A DNA stretch of 64,000 nucleotides from Saprospiraceae bacterium (GTDB lineage Bacteria > Bacteroidota > Bacteroidia > Chitinophagales > Saprospiraceae): assembly GCA_020628095.1 (NCBI GenBank), contig JAHDFP010000002.1:248001-312000 (forward strand), in the 5' to 3' direction. Positions within the stretch are counted from its first letter, which is position 1. Each line of letters opens with the position of its first letter. A program made the translations under genes and the position numbers. This document shows, piece by piece, positions 1 to 9,329 of this stretch. The notes below the pieces were generated by a model. It had not been told where the DNA came from, did not search any database, and worked only from the letters and a program-made list of their open reading frames with translations.

Positions 1-19
1 AACAAAACAAAAAAACATC

Positions 20-487
20 ATGGATACAACTTTGGAACAAAACATGGGCTATACAGATTCTAATATAGTTATTGACGCCCAATCCAAATCTTATTTAGAA
101 ACCACAGCTAAGTGGGCATACTTTCTTTCTATTATCGGTTTCATTTTTATTGGTTTTATTGTTTTAGGAGGTATATTCTTTATGTTGTTCATGGGAGGTA
201 TGGCTGCCTCATCTGCAGATGCTGGCTTAATGGGTGGCGTTGGATTTATAGGTATACTTTATCTACTTATTGGCTTGTTATATTTCCTTCCTATTCTATA
301 TCTTTTTAGATTTTCTTCTAAGATGAAACAGGGTTTAAGAGACAATCATCAGGTGACAGTAACAGAGGCTTTTCTTAACCTTAAGAAGGTTTATAAGTTT
401 TTCGGCATAATGACTATTATAGTTTTGGCGCTATATGTCGTCATGATTATTGGTACATTAATTTTTGGTGCGGCTTTAAGCATCTAA
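20..487 (+). CDS. DUF5362-like integral membrane protein
   Basis: This 155-residue protein has about three long hydrophobic segments, near residues 33-60, 70-98 and 127-153, joined by a short basic loop (FRFSSKMKQG). The layout and the glycine-rich first half match the small DUF5362 membrane family common in Bacteroidota; its function is unknown. The ATG at 20 is used because it follows an A-rich leader; a second in-frame ATG at 44 is possible. The gene meets the next gene tail to tail and their last 12 bases overlap, so the two probably end transcription together. The family call is from memory of the pattern, not from a search. Confidence 0.7.
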   Translation: MDTTLEQNMGYTDSNIVIDAQSKSYLETTAKWAYFLSIIGFIFIGFIVLGGIFFMLFMGGMAASSADAGLMGGVGFIGILYLLIGLLYFLPILYLFRFSSKMKQGLRDNHQVTVTEAFLNLKKVYKFFGIMTIIVLALYVVMIIGTLIFGAALSI

Positions 488-904
488 TCTATACTGCTGC
501 ATATAGTTTGCCTTAAGCTGCAGTATTTTTCTTAGAAATTTTTTGTCTATTGTTCCGTTGAATGGGGCAGAGAGTTTTATATTTTCTTTGTGACCATATA
601 TAAGGAGTTGCCCTCCGTTATGGTACGTATGCATATAGTGATATGGGACAAGCCATAGGTATATTTTCATGACGGATTGGAAGCCGACGATGAGACCTCC
701 TTTTCTGTATTCTATATTGCAATATTTTGTATCTGCTGTTTTAGAGAGTAGATTGTATATTTTGTCAGTGGCTTCGATGATTTGTAGTTTCGACGAGCCG
801 ACACCTTTCATTTTTATTCTCTCCAGTAATGAGAAAGAAGATCCTACTGTTTTTTGTATTAGCCTTTTGGTTTCGTAAGTAGGATATGTATAATCTATTA
901 TCAT
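476..904 (-). CDS. Conserved hypothetical protein
   Basis: I do not recognise a named family. The 142-residue product has no signal peptide and no convincing membrane segment. It is basic, mixed alpha/beta in look, with a middle part (GGLIVGFQSVMKIYLWLVPY) that is hydrophobic but too interrupted for a clear transmembrane helix and a basic C-terminus. It is probably a small cytosolic or membrane-associated domain. The ATG at 902-904 follows an AT-rich leader. It ends inside the last codons of the convergent DUF5362 gene. Coding is supported by length, ordinary composition and the absence of a better ORF on the other strand. Confidence 0.6.
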   Translation of the reverse strand: MIIDYTYPTYETKRLIQKTVGSSFSLLERIKMKGVGSSKLQIIEATDKIYNLLSKTADTKYCNIEYRKGGLIVGFQSVMKIYLWLVPYHYMHTYHNGGQLLIYGHKENIKLSAPFNGTIDKKFLRKILQLKANYMQQYRLDA

Positions 905-964
905 GATTATACAATGTCATAGTATTACAAAATGTTGTGAAAAACTAGGGACTAACTCTTTGAT

Positions 965-1804
965 TTATTTGATAATGATGATTGGTCTAAACCCAACTTC
1001 TGGGGATTTTTTGTCATATCTCATTTGGGAGGTTAATCTTATATCATACCCCGTAGAGTTATAAGAACCACCCATCGCTAATCCCTCTTCGTATATCATT
1101 TCTGCTACATTACCACACATATTATATAGTCCATAATCATTGGGAAAATAAGAAACAGCAAGTGTCGTCATGGAGCTGTTTGGATTTAGTCTGTCTGAAT
1201 GGACAATTTCATATTCTCCCGTATCCTGATTAAGAGTAATGTTGCCAGAGTCAATGCTGTGATTAAAATTAGCAAGGTGGCAGCCTTTAGCATTTCTGAT
1301 ATAGTAACCGCCCCAGGCATACGGTGCCATGGTGTGACCACCTTTTCCTGCGTATGTCCATTCTGTTTTAGTCGGCAGTCTGACTTCTATTTTGTCTGTG
1401 GGTAATTCATATCTGTTGGTAATTTCTTTCTTTAACCACTCGCAATATTGCAAGGCTTCGGTATGGGTCATGTTATAGGCTGGATATTCATCATAGCTCG
1501 GATGGAATAGATAGTTTATCTGATTTTTTTCGGCTTCATTCATTCCAGATTTATACAATGATATTTTTTGATCCGTAGCCTTCAGGTATTTGCGGTACTC
1601 CTCATTAGTTACTTCGTGATTGTACATGTAAAAACCCTGTACGGAAACTTCTTCTTTATTTTCTAAAATGAGTGATCCCGAAGGGATGTATGGATATTGT
1701 TTTATGAATGTCTTATACAGTTTTTTACTTTTGAAAGGATTATCCCCATAATCCGTCGGAATGTAAAAATTGGAAATGAATATAAATATTGCCAAATACT
1801 TCAT
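965..1804 (-). CDS. SUMF1/FGE-fold protein (GldK-like), exported
   Basis: The 279-residue protein starts with a short hydrophobic export segment (residues 1-14) and then has the formylglycine-generating-enzyme fold: EVTNEEYRKYL near residue 65, RLPTKTEWTYAG near 143, NMCGNVAEMI near 228, and the closing GGSY...GFRP motif. In true sulfatase-activating enzymes the last segment carries two catalytic cysteines; here that stretch (GGSYNSTGYDIRLTSQ) has none, so it should not make formylglycine. The Bacteroidota gliding and secretion proteins GldJ/GldK share this cysteine-free fold, but they are longer lipoproteins. The role is probably structural or binding, at the periplasm or outer membrane. Confidence 0.75.
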   Translation of the reverse strand: MKYLAIFIFISNFYIPTDYGDNPFKSKKLYKTFIKQYPYIPSGSLILENKEEVSVQGFYMYNHEVTNEEYRKYLKATDQKISLYKSGMNEAEKNQINYLFHPSYDEYPAYNMTHTEALQYCEWLKKEITNRYELPTDKIEVRLPTKTEWTYAGKGGHTMAPYAWGGYYIRNAKGCHLANFNHSIDSGNITLNQDTGEYEIVHSDRLNPNSSMTTLAVSYFPNDYGLYNMCGNVAEMIYEEGLAMGGSYNSTGYDIRLTSQMRYDKKSPEVGFRPIIIIK

Positions 1805-1892
1805 TTTGCCTGATTTTTATTATTAACGGAGAATAGTTTTGTGAATTGTGGAGATCGACTTATTTAATCTCAATTATTTTTAAATTCTCATT

Positions 1893-3002
1893 GTGAATAT
1901 TCTTATTGCTTGCGATAAATTTAAAGGATCACTGGATGCTACAGGGGTATGTAATACAATAAAAAATGGTCTTCTAGAAAAATACCCAATGGCTTCCTTT
2001 AGAACCATTCCTTTGGCTGATGGTGGTGATGGGACGATTGCAGTACTGAAAGAAACTCTCGAGGGTGAAACGCGCATAGTAAGAACTGTTGACCCCTCTA
2101 ACAGGAAAATAGAAGCGGAATATTTCGTACATAATGATACGGCGTATATCGAATTAGCCTTGGCTTCTGGTATCGCTCTATTGAGCAAAGAAGAATATGA
2201 TCCTGGTCAAAGAAATACAATCGGTACGGGAATGCTAATCAATAATGCCATCCTATCTGGCATCAACCATATTGTCTTGTGTCTCGGAGGCAGTTGTACC
2301 AATGATGGAGGTATTGGCATACTTAGTGTTGTGGGCTTCAAGTTTCTTGACGAGCTTGGAAGAGAGCTAAATCCTATAGGAGACGGCCTCATAAAAATAG
2401 ATAGAATCGAAAAAGAGGAAGGGCTGTCTAGGGTAAGATTTTCTATATTATGTGATGTTACTAATCCGATGTATGGACCTACGGGGGCGGCCTATACGTT
2501 CGCCAAGCAAAAGGGTGCCAATGCAGAACAAATCGAAAAACTTGACAAAGGACTTCGACATTTCGCAGAGATAATAAGGAGGCAAACGGGTGGAGACATA
2601 AGTGATGTAGCTGGCGGAGGCGCTGCAGGTGGAATTGCAGGCGGACTATATGGACTGCTTGGTGCGGAAATAATTGGTGGTTTTGACCATATAAAGGAAT
2701 TGACCAATCTGGAAGAAGCGGTGCAATGGGCAGATAGGGTTATTACTGGAGAGGGTAAAATAGATAACACATCTATGAACGGTAAGGTAATAGGTGGAAT
2801 ATCCAATTTGTGCGATAAACATCAAAAGGATTTGTTTGCAGTGGTAGGTGTTAATGGCTTGGATGAGGAAGTGCGAGCTGCATCAAGTATAAAGGATATC
2901 AGATCAATTCAATCTATAGAATCTGAAACGGAAAAAACAATGACTAATCCAAAACGATATATCAGAGAACTTGCATCGCAATTAGATTTGTCTAAGCGTT
3001 AG
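1893..3002 (+). CDS. glxK: Glycerate 2-kinase (GarK/GlxK type)
   Basis: This enzyme phosphorylates D-glycerate to 2-phosphoglycerate, feeding glyoxylate or serine breakdown into glycolysis. The 369-residue length is normal for family PF02595. Visible signatures are ACDKFKGSL at the N-terminus, PLADGGDGT near residue 40, LGGSCTNDGGIG near 131, the Gly/Ala-rich GGGAAGGIAGG near 240 and ITGEGKID near 285. The start is a GTG at 1893; a stop lies close upstream and MNILIACDKFKGS is the expected N-terminus. It stands alone on the plus strand, so it has its own promoter; a TAGTTTTG at 1834-1841 could be the -7 box but has no well-spaced TTG. Confidence 0.92.
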   Translation: MNILIACDKFKGSLDATGVCNTIKNGLLEKYPMASFRTIPLADGGDGTIAVLKETLEGETRIVRTVDPSNRKIEAEYFVHNDTAYIELALASGIALLSKEEYDPGQRNTIGTGMLINNAILSGINHIVLCLGGSCTNDGGIGILSVVGFKFLDELGRELNPIGDGLIKIDRIEKEEGLSRVRFSILCDVTNPMYGPTGAAYTFAKQKGANAEQIEKLDKGLRHFAEIIRRQTGGDISDVAGGGAAGGIAGGLYGLLGAEIIGGFDHIKELTNLEEAVQWADRVITGEGKIDNTSMNGKVIGGISNLCDKHQKDLFAVVGVNGLDEEVRAASSIKDIRSIQSIESETEKTMTNPKRYIRELASQLDLSKR

Positions 3003-3024
3003 TAGAATTACTCCGATTCCAACA

Positions 3025-4308
3025 TTAGTTAGCTCTAAGTAAAATATCAGAAGCCAAAAATTTATCATCCTTGTTATAATACCAATGTCTGATGCGTGGA
3101 ATTTTTACACCTTGGATATCTAATATTTCTTCAAACAAAATATACTCCCCATCATTTTTTGATTCATCCTTAAAAAATTGATAGGCTTCCAGAGCGTGTG
3201 TCTCTGGGTCAAAATAAAAGTACCATGTGTCCGTACCCACAGTAGGGTCATAAGTCACCTTGACTTTGTCATATACTTCTTCATAAAATCTTACTCTTTC
3301 TACTTGGGGATGTATTATCGAGCCAGGATCTAATAGTTTCATGGGCATGCCATATAGATAGGTATAATAGTTACGATACATGACAGCGCGATCAGGAGAC
3401 ACGCGATACTTTTCTACTGCGAAATCAGGAATATCTTCCTTACCATTCCATAAGGCTATACCTGCATTATTTTCTACTCCATATTCTAAAGCACCTCCGT
3501 CATATCTACCATTAAACTTAAAAGACTGATTATAATTATTAATGGTAACAGTGCGTTCTCTTTCTGAGGAATCTGCCATAATCGTTTGGAACTCCATCGT
3601 GGCGATCAGATTATCCCATTTTTTTTCTGGGTCATGAAAGTTAATGCTTCTGTGGATTAATTCTTCTGCTGATAATTCATCAAAGTTGATAAGTTGTATG
3701 CCAGCATCTATGTAGGTGTCCAAAAAGTTTTCTACAGGAGGAATAGGACAATTATAACCATCGGTATAAGCGCAATATGGATGATATGATTTGTTGAAAT
3801 CAATAACTATTTTGGTTTTGTCCTCTGGTATCCTAATATCTATGTAACGCCCTCCACAGTAGCATAGATCGCCTGAGTTCAAATCTTTATAGGCTAGGAA
3901 CAAATAGTCTTTGTATGAGGGATGGCTCATCATCTTTACATTGCGCAAAAGTGTAAGCGATCTTTTCTTACCGTTAAGAGTGAATGTAGCTTTTCCGTAA
4001 ACAAGAAAATCTTTAATCACTTCTGAGCTTGTCGGTACTTGTATTGTCTCAGGATTTTCATATACTTCAAACGTTGCGTCTACACGGTAGTCAGGATTGA
4101 TCTCAAAAAAGGGATGCCCTCCTAGTTCGACAAAAACTTGTCTTTGTGTTTCGCCAAGGATTGACTTTTCGGGATCAGAATAGGTCGATGTTAACTCCTT
4201 CTGATACTTCTGAATCTCTGCGAGGTAATTAGATTGACCATTAATGCTTAAATAGAAACTAAATGAAAGCAAAGCAACTATAAAAGTATTTCTACACTGT
4301 GGCATCAA
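3025..4308 (-). CDS. Exported DUF1684-DUF6503 two-domain protein
   Basis: A signal peptide (residues 1-24, ending near INGQS) leads to two parts. Residues about 40-210 match DUF1684: the signatures GGRYIDIRIPEDK, VIDFNKSYHPYCAYT and NCPIPPVENFL are clear. The C-terminal half (about 220-427) resembles DUF6503, a Bacteroidota secreted domain that reads like LolA/outer-membrane lipoprotein-sorting folds (WYFYFDPETHALEAYQF, IPRIRHWYYNKDD). These domains are usually separate proteins. Function is unknown. It lies 25 bases downstream of the large propeller gene on the same strand and may be cotranscribed with it. Confidence 0.72.
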   Translation of the reverse strand: MMPQCRNTFIVALLSFSFYLSINGQSNYLAEIQKYQKELTSTYSDPEKSILGETQRQVFVELGGHPFFEINPDYRVDATFEVYENPETIQVPTSSEVIKDFLVYGKATFTLNGKKRSLTLLRNVKMMSHPSYKDYLFLAYKDLNSGDLCYCGGRYIDIRIPEDKTKIVIDFNKSYHPYCAYTDGYNCPIPPVENFLDTYIDAGIQLINFDELSAEELIHRSINFHDPEKKWDNLIATMEFQTIMADSSERERTVTINNYNQSFKFNGRYDGGALEYGVENNAGIALWNGKEDIPDFAVEKYRVSPDRAVMYRNYYTYLYGMPMKLLDPGSIIHPQVERVRFYEEVYDKVKVTYDPTVGTDTWYFYFDPETHALEAYQFFKDESKNDGEYILFEEILDIQGVKIPRIRHWYYNKDDKFLASDILLRAN

Positions 4309-4333
4309 GTAAGTTTTATTGTCTGTTTCTGTT

Positions 4334-7300
4334 TTATCTAATGACTGGTGCGCCGATTTTTTGTAATCCCTTTTTCAACTCTGGAATTTTGTCATTCAGC
4401 TTTTGTAGATCTTCTGCAATACCCTTGAGCTGATTGATTGCGCGATCTAATGCTTTGCGATGATTACCTGTCGGACCATAGGTGCTATTGAGTGCAACCC
4501 AGCCGATAAGTCCAGCGCTTCCAGGTGTCGGATTATTTTTTTCTCCGACTTCGCCTTTGCTTTTATTACCTCTTAATTGAGTTTGTATATTTTGTAATTC
4601 TGATTTCAAATTCTTGATATCAGCATACAAGGTTGCATCACCTCTGTCAGCATGGCTATAGGCTTTTTCCATAGCACCGATATTTTTCATGGCATCACCC
4701 ATTATACCGTTAGTTAATGAGAGATCCTTCTGGAAGTTTTCGTATTTCTTACGGAAGGCAATCATCTCATCATAACTTGCACCTTTCAGTGTAGGTTGCA
4801 TGATTGCTTCGACTGTAAATGTTACGGGGCCATCTATAAGGGATTCCACACCATCTTTATATTCTACAAGAGTGACTGTATAATCTCCAGGCATGGCTAG
4901 ATATCCACGTCCCGTATCCCACCAAGATGCTTGACGCTTACCTGCGTTGATGTCTATGACGGACTTAGAAGCAACATCTAATTGCCAAGTGGCTCGGTTT
5001 ATACCTTTTTTGGCAGGTGCTTTGATACGTTTCATAACTTCTCCGTCGGTATTTTTTATCACAAGTTTCAATTCGGACTTTTCTTCATTGACTTCTTTAT
5101 CCAGTGCATCCCATCCAGGAAATACAATATCCTTACCCTTCATTTTCTTCTCAGCTTCTTTGCGTTGTTCTTTTGCTGATTTATATCCTTCTTGGAGATA
5201 GTATGTGATGGTGGCACCATAAGCTGGATTTTTAGCTAGGTATTCTGCATCGCCTTGACCATAGATGCCGTCGATTTCCTTGTACCAAGGGGCGTCTTTG
5301 ACTGGAAAGATTTTTCCTGCGGATTGGGACACCTCCTTACTGATACTGCGCAAAGGCGATATGTCATCCAGAATATAGAATCCTCTTCCAAATGACGCGG
5401 CAACTAAGTCATTTTCTCTCTTTTGGATTGTTATATCTCTGAAAGATATAGTAGGCAATCCTCCCTTTAGTTGCGTCCATGATTTGCCACCGCTATTGCT
5501 AAAGTATATACCAAACTCAGTCGCAATAAATAATAGATTAGGATCGACATGATCTTGTACGATCCTCCAGACTAACAGGCGATCTGGTAGATTACCCTTT
5601 ATTGATGTCCAGGTCTTGCCTCTATCATTACTCTTATAAATGTATGGCTTATAGTCACCATACTTATGATTATCTAAAGTAGCATACACAGTATTACCGT
5701 TATGAAGGTCAGCGCGCAGATCATTGACAAATGAGGTCTTAGGTAATCCAGATAATCGACTTAGATCGACTTTGGCCCAACTGCCTCCACCATCTTCTGT
5801 TACTTGGATGATTCCATCATCGGTGCCTGCATATAGGACATCTTCGTCTTCTACGGATTCGGCAAGAGAGGTAATGGTATTATAATTACTCATAGCATCG
5901 ACATCCCAAGGATTATCCCAGCTTTGTTTTCGTCCCATGATGGGAAGTTCTAATCGATTTTGGTTTTTAGTCAAATCCTTACTTAGCGCAGTCCAGTCAT
6001 CACCGCGATTATCTGATCTCCAGACGCGCTGCGAGGCAAAATAGATACGCTTAGGATCATGCTGACTTACAAGTATAGGCGCATCCCAATTAAATCTTTC
6101 GTAAGGTTCTCCAGTATCTGGTTCTGGTCTTATATATACTGCTTCCCTCGTCTTATGATCTATACGCCATAGAAATCCTTCTTGGAATTCTCCATAAGAT
6201 ATATTAGGATTACCAGGTTCTGTTGCCGACTGATGTCCATCTGCGCCAAGTACTATTTGCCAGTCCCGATTCATTATGCCACTTGAGCGCAGCGTACGTG
6301 ACGGACCTTTGTGTGACCCATTATCTTGAGTGCCTCCATAGACATTATAGAAAGGTTCTGCGTCATCCACTGCGAGTTTATAATATTGGGTAAGCGGCAG
6401 ATTTCTCACATGTCTCCATGTTTTGGTTCTATCAAAAGTCTCATAGAGACCACCATCTGTACCCATAAGAATATAATCTGGATCATTCTTTCTCCAGGCT
6501 ATGGCATGGGTGTCGACGTGTTTGTTTTTTTCATTCATCTGCTTATAGGTCTTACCATGATCTTCTGACACGAGCACGTAATTGTTCATAAGATATAGAC
6601 GACCTTCTTTGTGAGGATCTGCATATAGTTCTTGGTAATAGTGCGGGCCAGTTCCTCCTGAGACCATATCACTTTGTTTAGTCCATGAGCTGCCTCTATC
6701 TGTAGACATCCATAGTCCCCCTTTTTTTCTATCGAGCTCTATGGCTGCATAGATTTGATCTGGGTTGAAAGGATTTATGGCAAGCCCCGTCTTTCCTAGA
6801 TTGCTTTTGGGTAAACCTGTAGATAATTTTTCCCATGTCTCACCGCCATCCGTACTCCTGTGTATTCCTGACCCTGGGCCACCTCCCATGTAAGCTGCCA
6901 CCGTTCGATGCCTATCCCAGGTTGCGGCATAGAGCACATCCGGATTACGAGGGTCTATGATAACCTCCGTAACTCCTGTCCATTCTTTATTTCCTAGTTT
7001 TTTGTTCCATGTTTTACCTCCATCTGTAGATTTATACAATCCGCGTTCTCCACCTTTGCTCCATAATGGTCCTTGAGCCGCGACCCATATTATATTAGAA
7101 TTATCAGGATGGACTATAATACGGGACAGATGCTCAGAATCTTTTAGTCCCATATTTTTCCAGGAGCCACCACCATCATAACTCACATAGATACCATCCC
7201 CAAATCCCACATGACGTCCTCCTACATTTTCTCCTGTGCCGACCCAGACCGTATGCGGGTTGCTTGGGTCCAATGTTATACAACCAATGGAATAGCTCGG

Positions 7301-7561
7301 TTGATTATCGAATATTGGTTTCCATGTCGTCCCAGCGTTAGTCGTTTTCCATACGCTTCCAGATCCTACGGCGACGTACATGACGTTTTGATTATCTGGA
7401 TGTATGGCCATATCAGCAATTCTTCCACTTGTGAGGGCCGGACCAATACATCTGAATTTTAATCCATCAAAAGTTGAGGACTTGAGAAAGGTGGAGTCTA
7501 TTTGTCCATCAGTGCTTATCGCGAATAGTAAGGACAACAAGATGCATAATAATCTTGGCAT
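4334..7561 (-). CDS. Large exported VPS10/sialidase-like beta-propeller protein
   Basis: The 1075-residue protein has a signal peptide (residues 1-19, ending STDGQ) and about ten Asp-box/BNR motifs such as SYDGGGSW, STDGGKTW, STDGGETW, STDRGSSW, SNDRGKTW and NSGGKSW, spread over residues 60-720. This is the pattern of sortilin (VPS10)-type double propellers often annotated as glycosyl hydrolases in Bacteroidota. The last 300 residues form a Lys-rich alpha-helical and Ig-like tail. No sialidase arginine triad or catalytic Asp-Tyr pair can be assigned by eye, so enzymatic activity is unproven. It probably acts in the periplasm or at the surface, perhaps in protein binding or degradation. Confidence 0.85.
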   Translation of the reverse strand: MPRLLCILLSLLFAISTDGQIDSTFLKSSTFDGLKFRCIGPALTSGRIADMAIHPDNQNVMYVAVGSGSVWKTTNAGTTWKPIFDNQPSYSIGCITLDPSNPHTVWVGTGENVGGRHVGFGDGIYVSYDGGGSWKNMGLKDSEHLSRIIVHPDNSNIIWVAAQGPLWSKGGERGLYKSTDGGKTWNKKLGNKEWTGVTEVIIDPRNPDVLYAATWDRHRTVAAYMGGGPGSGIHRSTDGGETWEKLSTGLPKSNLGKTGLAINPFNPDQIYAAIELDRKKGGLWMSTDRGSSWTKQSDMVSGGTGPHYYQELYADPHKEGRLYLMNNYVLVSEDHGKTYKQMNEKNKHVDTHAIAWRKNDPDYILMGTDGGLYETFDRTKTWRHVRNLPLTQYYKLAVDDAEPFYNVYGGTQDNGSHKGPSRTLRSSGIMNRDWQIVLGADGHQSATEPGNPNISYGEFQEGFLWRIDHKTREAVYIRPEPDTGEPYERFNWDAPILVSQHDPKRIYFASQRVWRSDNRGDDWTALSKDLTKNQNRLELPIMGRKQSWDNPWDVDAMSNYNTITSLAESVEDEDVLYAGTDDGIIQVTEDGGGSWAKVDLSRLSGLPKTSFVNDLRADLHNGNTVYATLDNHKYGDYKPYIYKSNDRGKTWTSIKGNLPDRLLVWRIVQDHVDPNLLFIATEFGIYFSNSGGKSWTQLKGGLPTISFRDITIQKRENDLVAASFGRGFYILDDISPLRSISKEVSQSAGKIFPVKDAPWYKEIDGIYGQGDAEYLAKNPAYGATITYYLQEGYKSAKEQRKEAEKKMKGKDIVFPGWDALDKEVNEEKSELKLVIKNTDGEVMKRIKAPAKKGINRATWQLDVASKSVIDINAGKRQASWWDTGRGYLAMPGDYTVTLVEYKDGVESLIDGPVTFTVEAIMQPTLKGASYDEMIAFRKKYENFQKDLSLTNGIMGDAMKNIGAMEKAYSHADRGDATLYADIKNLKSELQNIQTQLRGNKSKGEVGEKNNPTPGSAGLIGWVALNSTYGPTGNHRKALDRAINQLKGIAEDLQKLNDKIPELKKGLQKIGAPVIR

Positions 7562-7604
7562 GAGGATTTGTGTTTAGTTTATCGAAATTGAATTGGCAAT
7601 ATGG

Positions 7605-7612
7605 CAAATATA
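7605..7612 (-). promoter_or_regulatory. Candidate -7 box for the propeller gene
   Basis: Read on the minus strand this is TATATTTG, a full match to the Bacteroidota -7 element TAnnTTTG. It lies 43 bases upstream of the ATG at 7561. No clear TTG -33 element is spaced correctly upstream, so the call is tentative. Confidence 0.4.
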
Positions 7613-7690
7613 GAGTCTTTACATTATTTTAAAATGTTTGGATAACAATGTAGATAAATGACGAGTTTTTCTAGTTTACATTATTCGGTT

Positions 7691-8305
7691 TTATTTATTT
7701 TCAGAAGATACTTTAAGTAAGTCCATTAATTCTACCTTGGAAATAGCTAACTTACTATTAACTTCTTCTAGGTGATTCATATCTTTTATCCTTTTCTTGA
7801 ATATTTCAGCAAAATTTACTGTACTGTTTTTGTATTTAGTAAACTGTATTTTAATTTTTTGATTGTTAAGTCGAGATTCTAATATTTGAAGGGACTCTAA
7901 TGAGGCAGATGCTTTATTCCAACTTTTACGCAATTCAATCCTTTTTTTTGTTAATACGTCTTCATAATTTTCATCATTATTGAGGTAGATTTTTTTAAAG
8001 CTGTCTCCTAGAATATATTTCCCCTTTTTTGATTCAAAATAGATTGATTGCATTATCCGGAAGTTCTGAAAATCTTGCCAGTAATCATCAAAATGAGGTT
8101 TATGCGTGTTAAATAGGATGTCAAAAAAATCAGTTTCTGCTTTTTTTATTCGTTTAGTAGAATGTTCGATTAAGCTATTTGTTTTGTCTAAAGATTCTTC
8201 GATAATTCCTTTTGTAGTTTTTTTACCTCCAATGTGAATGAAGTAACCTCCAACCAAATTTCCAACTGCTATCGTTATTATCCCAATAATTGTGAAAGTA
8301 TTCAT
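7691..8305 (-). CDS. Unknown protein with one N-terminal membrane helix
   Basis: I do not recognise a family. Residues 4-26 form one hydrophobic segment, followed by a Lys/Glu/Asn-rich, almost wholly helical cytosolic or periplasmic part with coiled-coil character (ESLDKTNSLIEHSTKRIKKAE, then repeated Lys-rich helices to residue 204). Codon use is visibly more A-rich than the propeller gene beside it, which hints at recent acquisition or low constraint. It lies 29 bases downstream of the alpha/beta hydrolase gene on the same strand, so the two are likely cotranscribed. Confidence 0.6.
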   Translation of the reverse strand: MNTFTIIGIITIAVGNLVGGYFIHIGGKKTTKGIIEESLDKTNSLIEHSTKRIKKAETDFFDILFNTHKPHFDDYWQDFQNFRIMQSIYFESKKGKYILGDSFKKIYLNNDENYEDVLTKKRIELRKSWNKASASLESLQILESRLNNQKIKIQFTKYKNSTVNFAEIFKKRIKDMNHLEEVNSKLAISKVELMDLLKVSSENK

Positions 8306-8334
8306 TATTCGTTTCTTTTGATAAAAGCCATTTT

Positions 8335-9147
8335 TTATTTCAAAAACTCAATGGTTTTTTCTAAGACATGATCTGTTCTTAGTATTCTGAAGTGACCTGT
8401 ATTTTCTATTTCTATAAATTTTGATATAGGCCAATTGTTATGAACATTTTTAGACTGTTCGATTGGGATGACTGTGTCATTCTTATCATGAATAATTAGT
8501 GACTGATTCACATTAAGAGATTTTACAAAATCGCTGACATTAAGATCATTGGCCTTATATCCGCTTTCGGACTCTATTCGCTCGATTAGTTTCTTTTTGA
8601 CCTTGTCAGAAATTCCAACATGGTTGCACACATCATCTATACGCTGAGAAAATCTATCAGGAGTGGTTAGCATGACATATTTGTTAATGTGTAAATCCGG
8701 ATTTTCGTACAAAGCACCTGTCGTCGCTACTCCACCGAATGAGTGACTCACTATATTGTCGATCTCGAGTTTTCTTATAAGACTTGCAGTCAGCTCTATG
8801 AATTCGAAAAAACTTGTCTGACCTTGACTGCTATATCCATGTGACGGTGCGTCAAAGGCATATACTTTAAAGTTTGCCTCTATAAGTTTTAATACTAAAT
8901 CCGAAAAATTTCCAGCTTGTCCTTCCCATCCATGCACTAGTAATACGCGATCACCTTCGCCATCCCACGTATAAGTACTTATAGTAAAGTCTTTAAAGGA
9001 GATGTCTTTTCGCTGAGATTTATTAAGTACTTCCAGCTCGTTGTCTCTGAGTTTTTTGACTTGAGGTGAGGTCAGGTTTTTATATGCTAGCTCAGTAAAG
9101 GCGGATGGGAAAATGCTGGATAAAAAACGGATCACTTTTCTTTTCAT
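8335..9147 (-). CDS. Alpha/beta hydrolase
   Basis: The 270-residue protein shows the full alpha/beta hydrolase order: HGWEGQAGNF oxyanion strand (residue 72 on), FDAPSHGYS, the nucleophile elbow SHSFGG with Ser136, the acid in IIHDKNDTVIP near residue 220 and the catalytic His in ENTGHFRIL near 250. It is probably an esterase or related lipid hydrolase; the substrate cannot be told from sequence. There is no signal peptide, although the N-terminus is basic and hydrophobic and could bind a membrane. It heads a two-gene minus-strand unit and is divergent from the carboxypeptidase gene, with a shared 182-base upstream region. Confidence 0.85.
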   Translation of the reverse strand: MKRKVIRFLSSIFPSAFTELAYKNLTSPQVKKLRDNELEVLNKSQRKDISFKDFTISTYTWDGEGDRVLLVHGWEGQAGNFSDLVLKLIEANFKVYAFDAPSHGYSSQGQTSFFEFIELTASLIRKLEIDNIVSHSFGGVATTGALYENPDLHINKYVMLTTPDRFSQRIDDVCNHVGISDKVKKKLIERIESESGYKANDLNVSDFVKSLNVNQSLIIHDKNDTVIPIEQSKNVHNNWPISKFIEIENTGHFRILRTDHVLEKTIEFLK

Positions 9148-9173
9148 GCGTTTATAAATTTTTCAGAATAGAA

Positions 9174-9197
9174 TAACAATTGTTACTCTGTAACAAT
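9174..9197. promoter_or_regulatory. Operator-like palindrome with a third half-site
   Basis: A perfect 12-base palindrome TAACAATTGTTA (9174-9185) is followed five bases later by another half-site GTAACAAT (9190-9197). It sits 26 bases upstream of the hydrolase start in the divergent region shared with the S10 peptidase gene, which is where a repressor would bind. No regulator gene adjoins it. Confidence 0.4.
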
Positions 9198-9329
9198 ATA
9201 ATGTAACCTTACTTATAAAGACTTGTTCATCTCAGAAGAGAGGATATTACTATGAGACTGTGATAATTTAATATCATACTTATAGCGGTCTTAATTATTT
9301 ACATCATAGACGTTTTATATATTTAGATT

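Noticed and set aside
4947-5201. Plus-strand ORFs opposite the propeller gene
   Set aside because: They are antisense shadows with Ser/Phe-rich composition inside a gene with clear Asp-box motifs.
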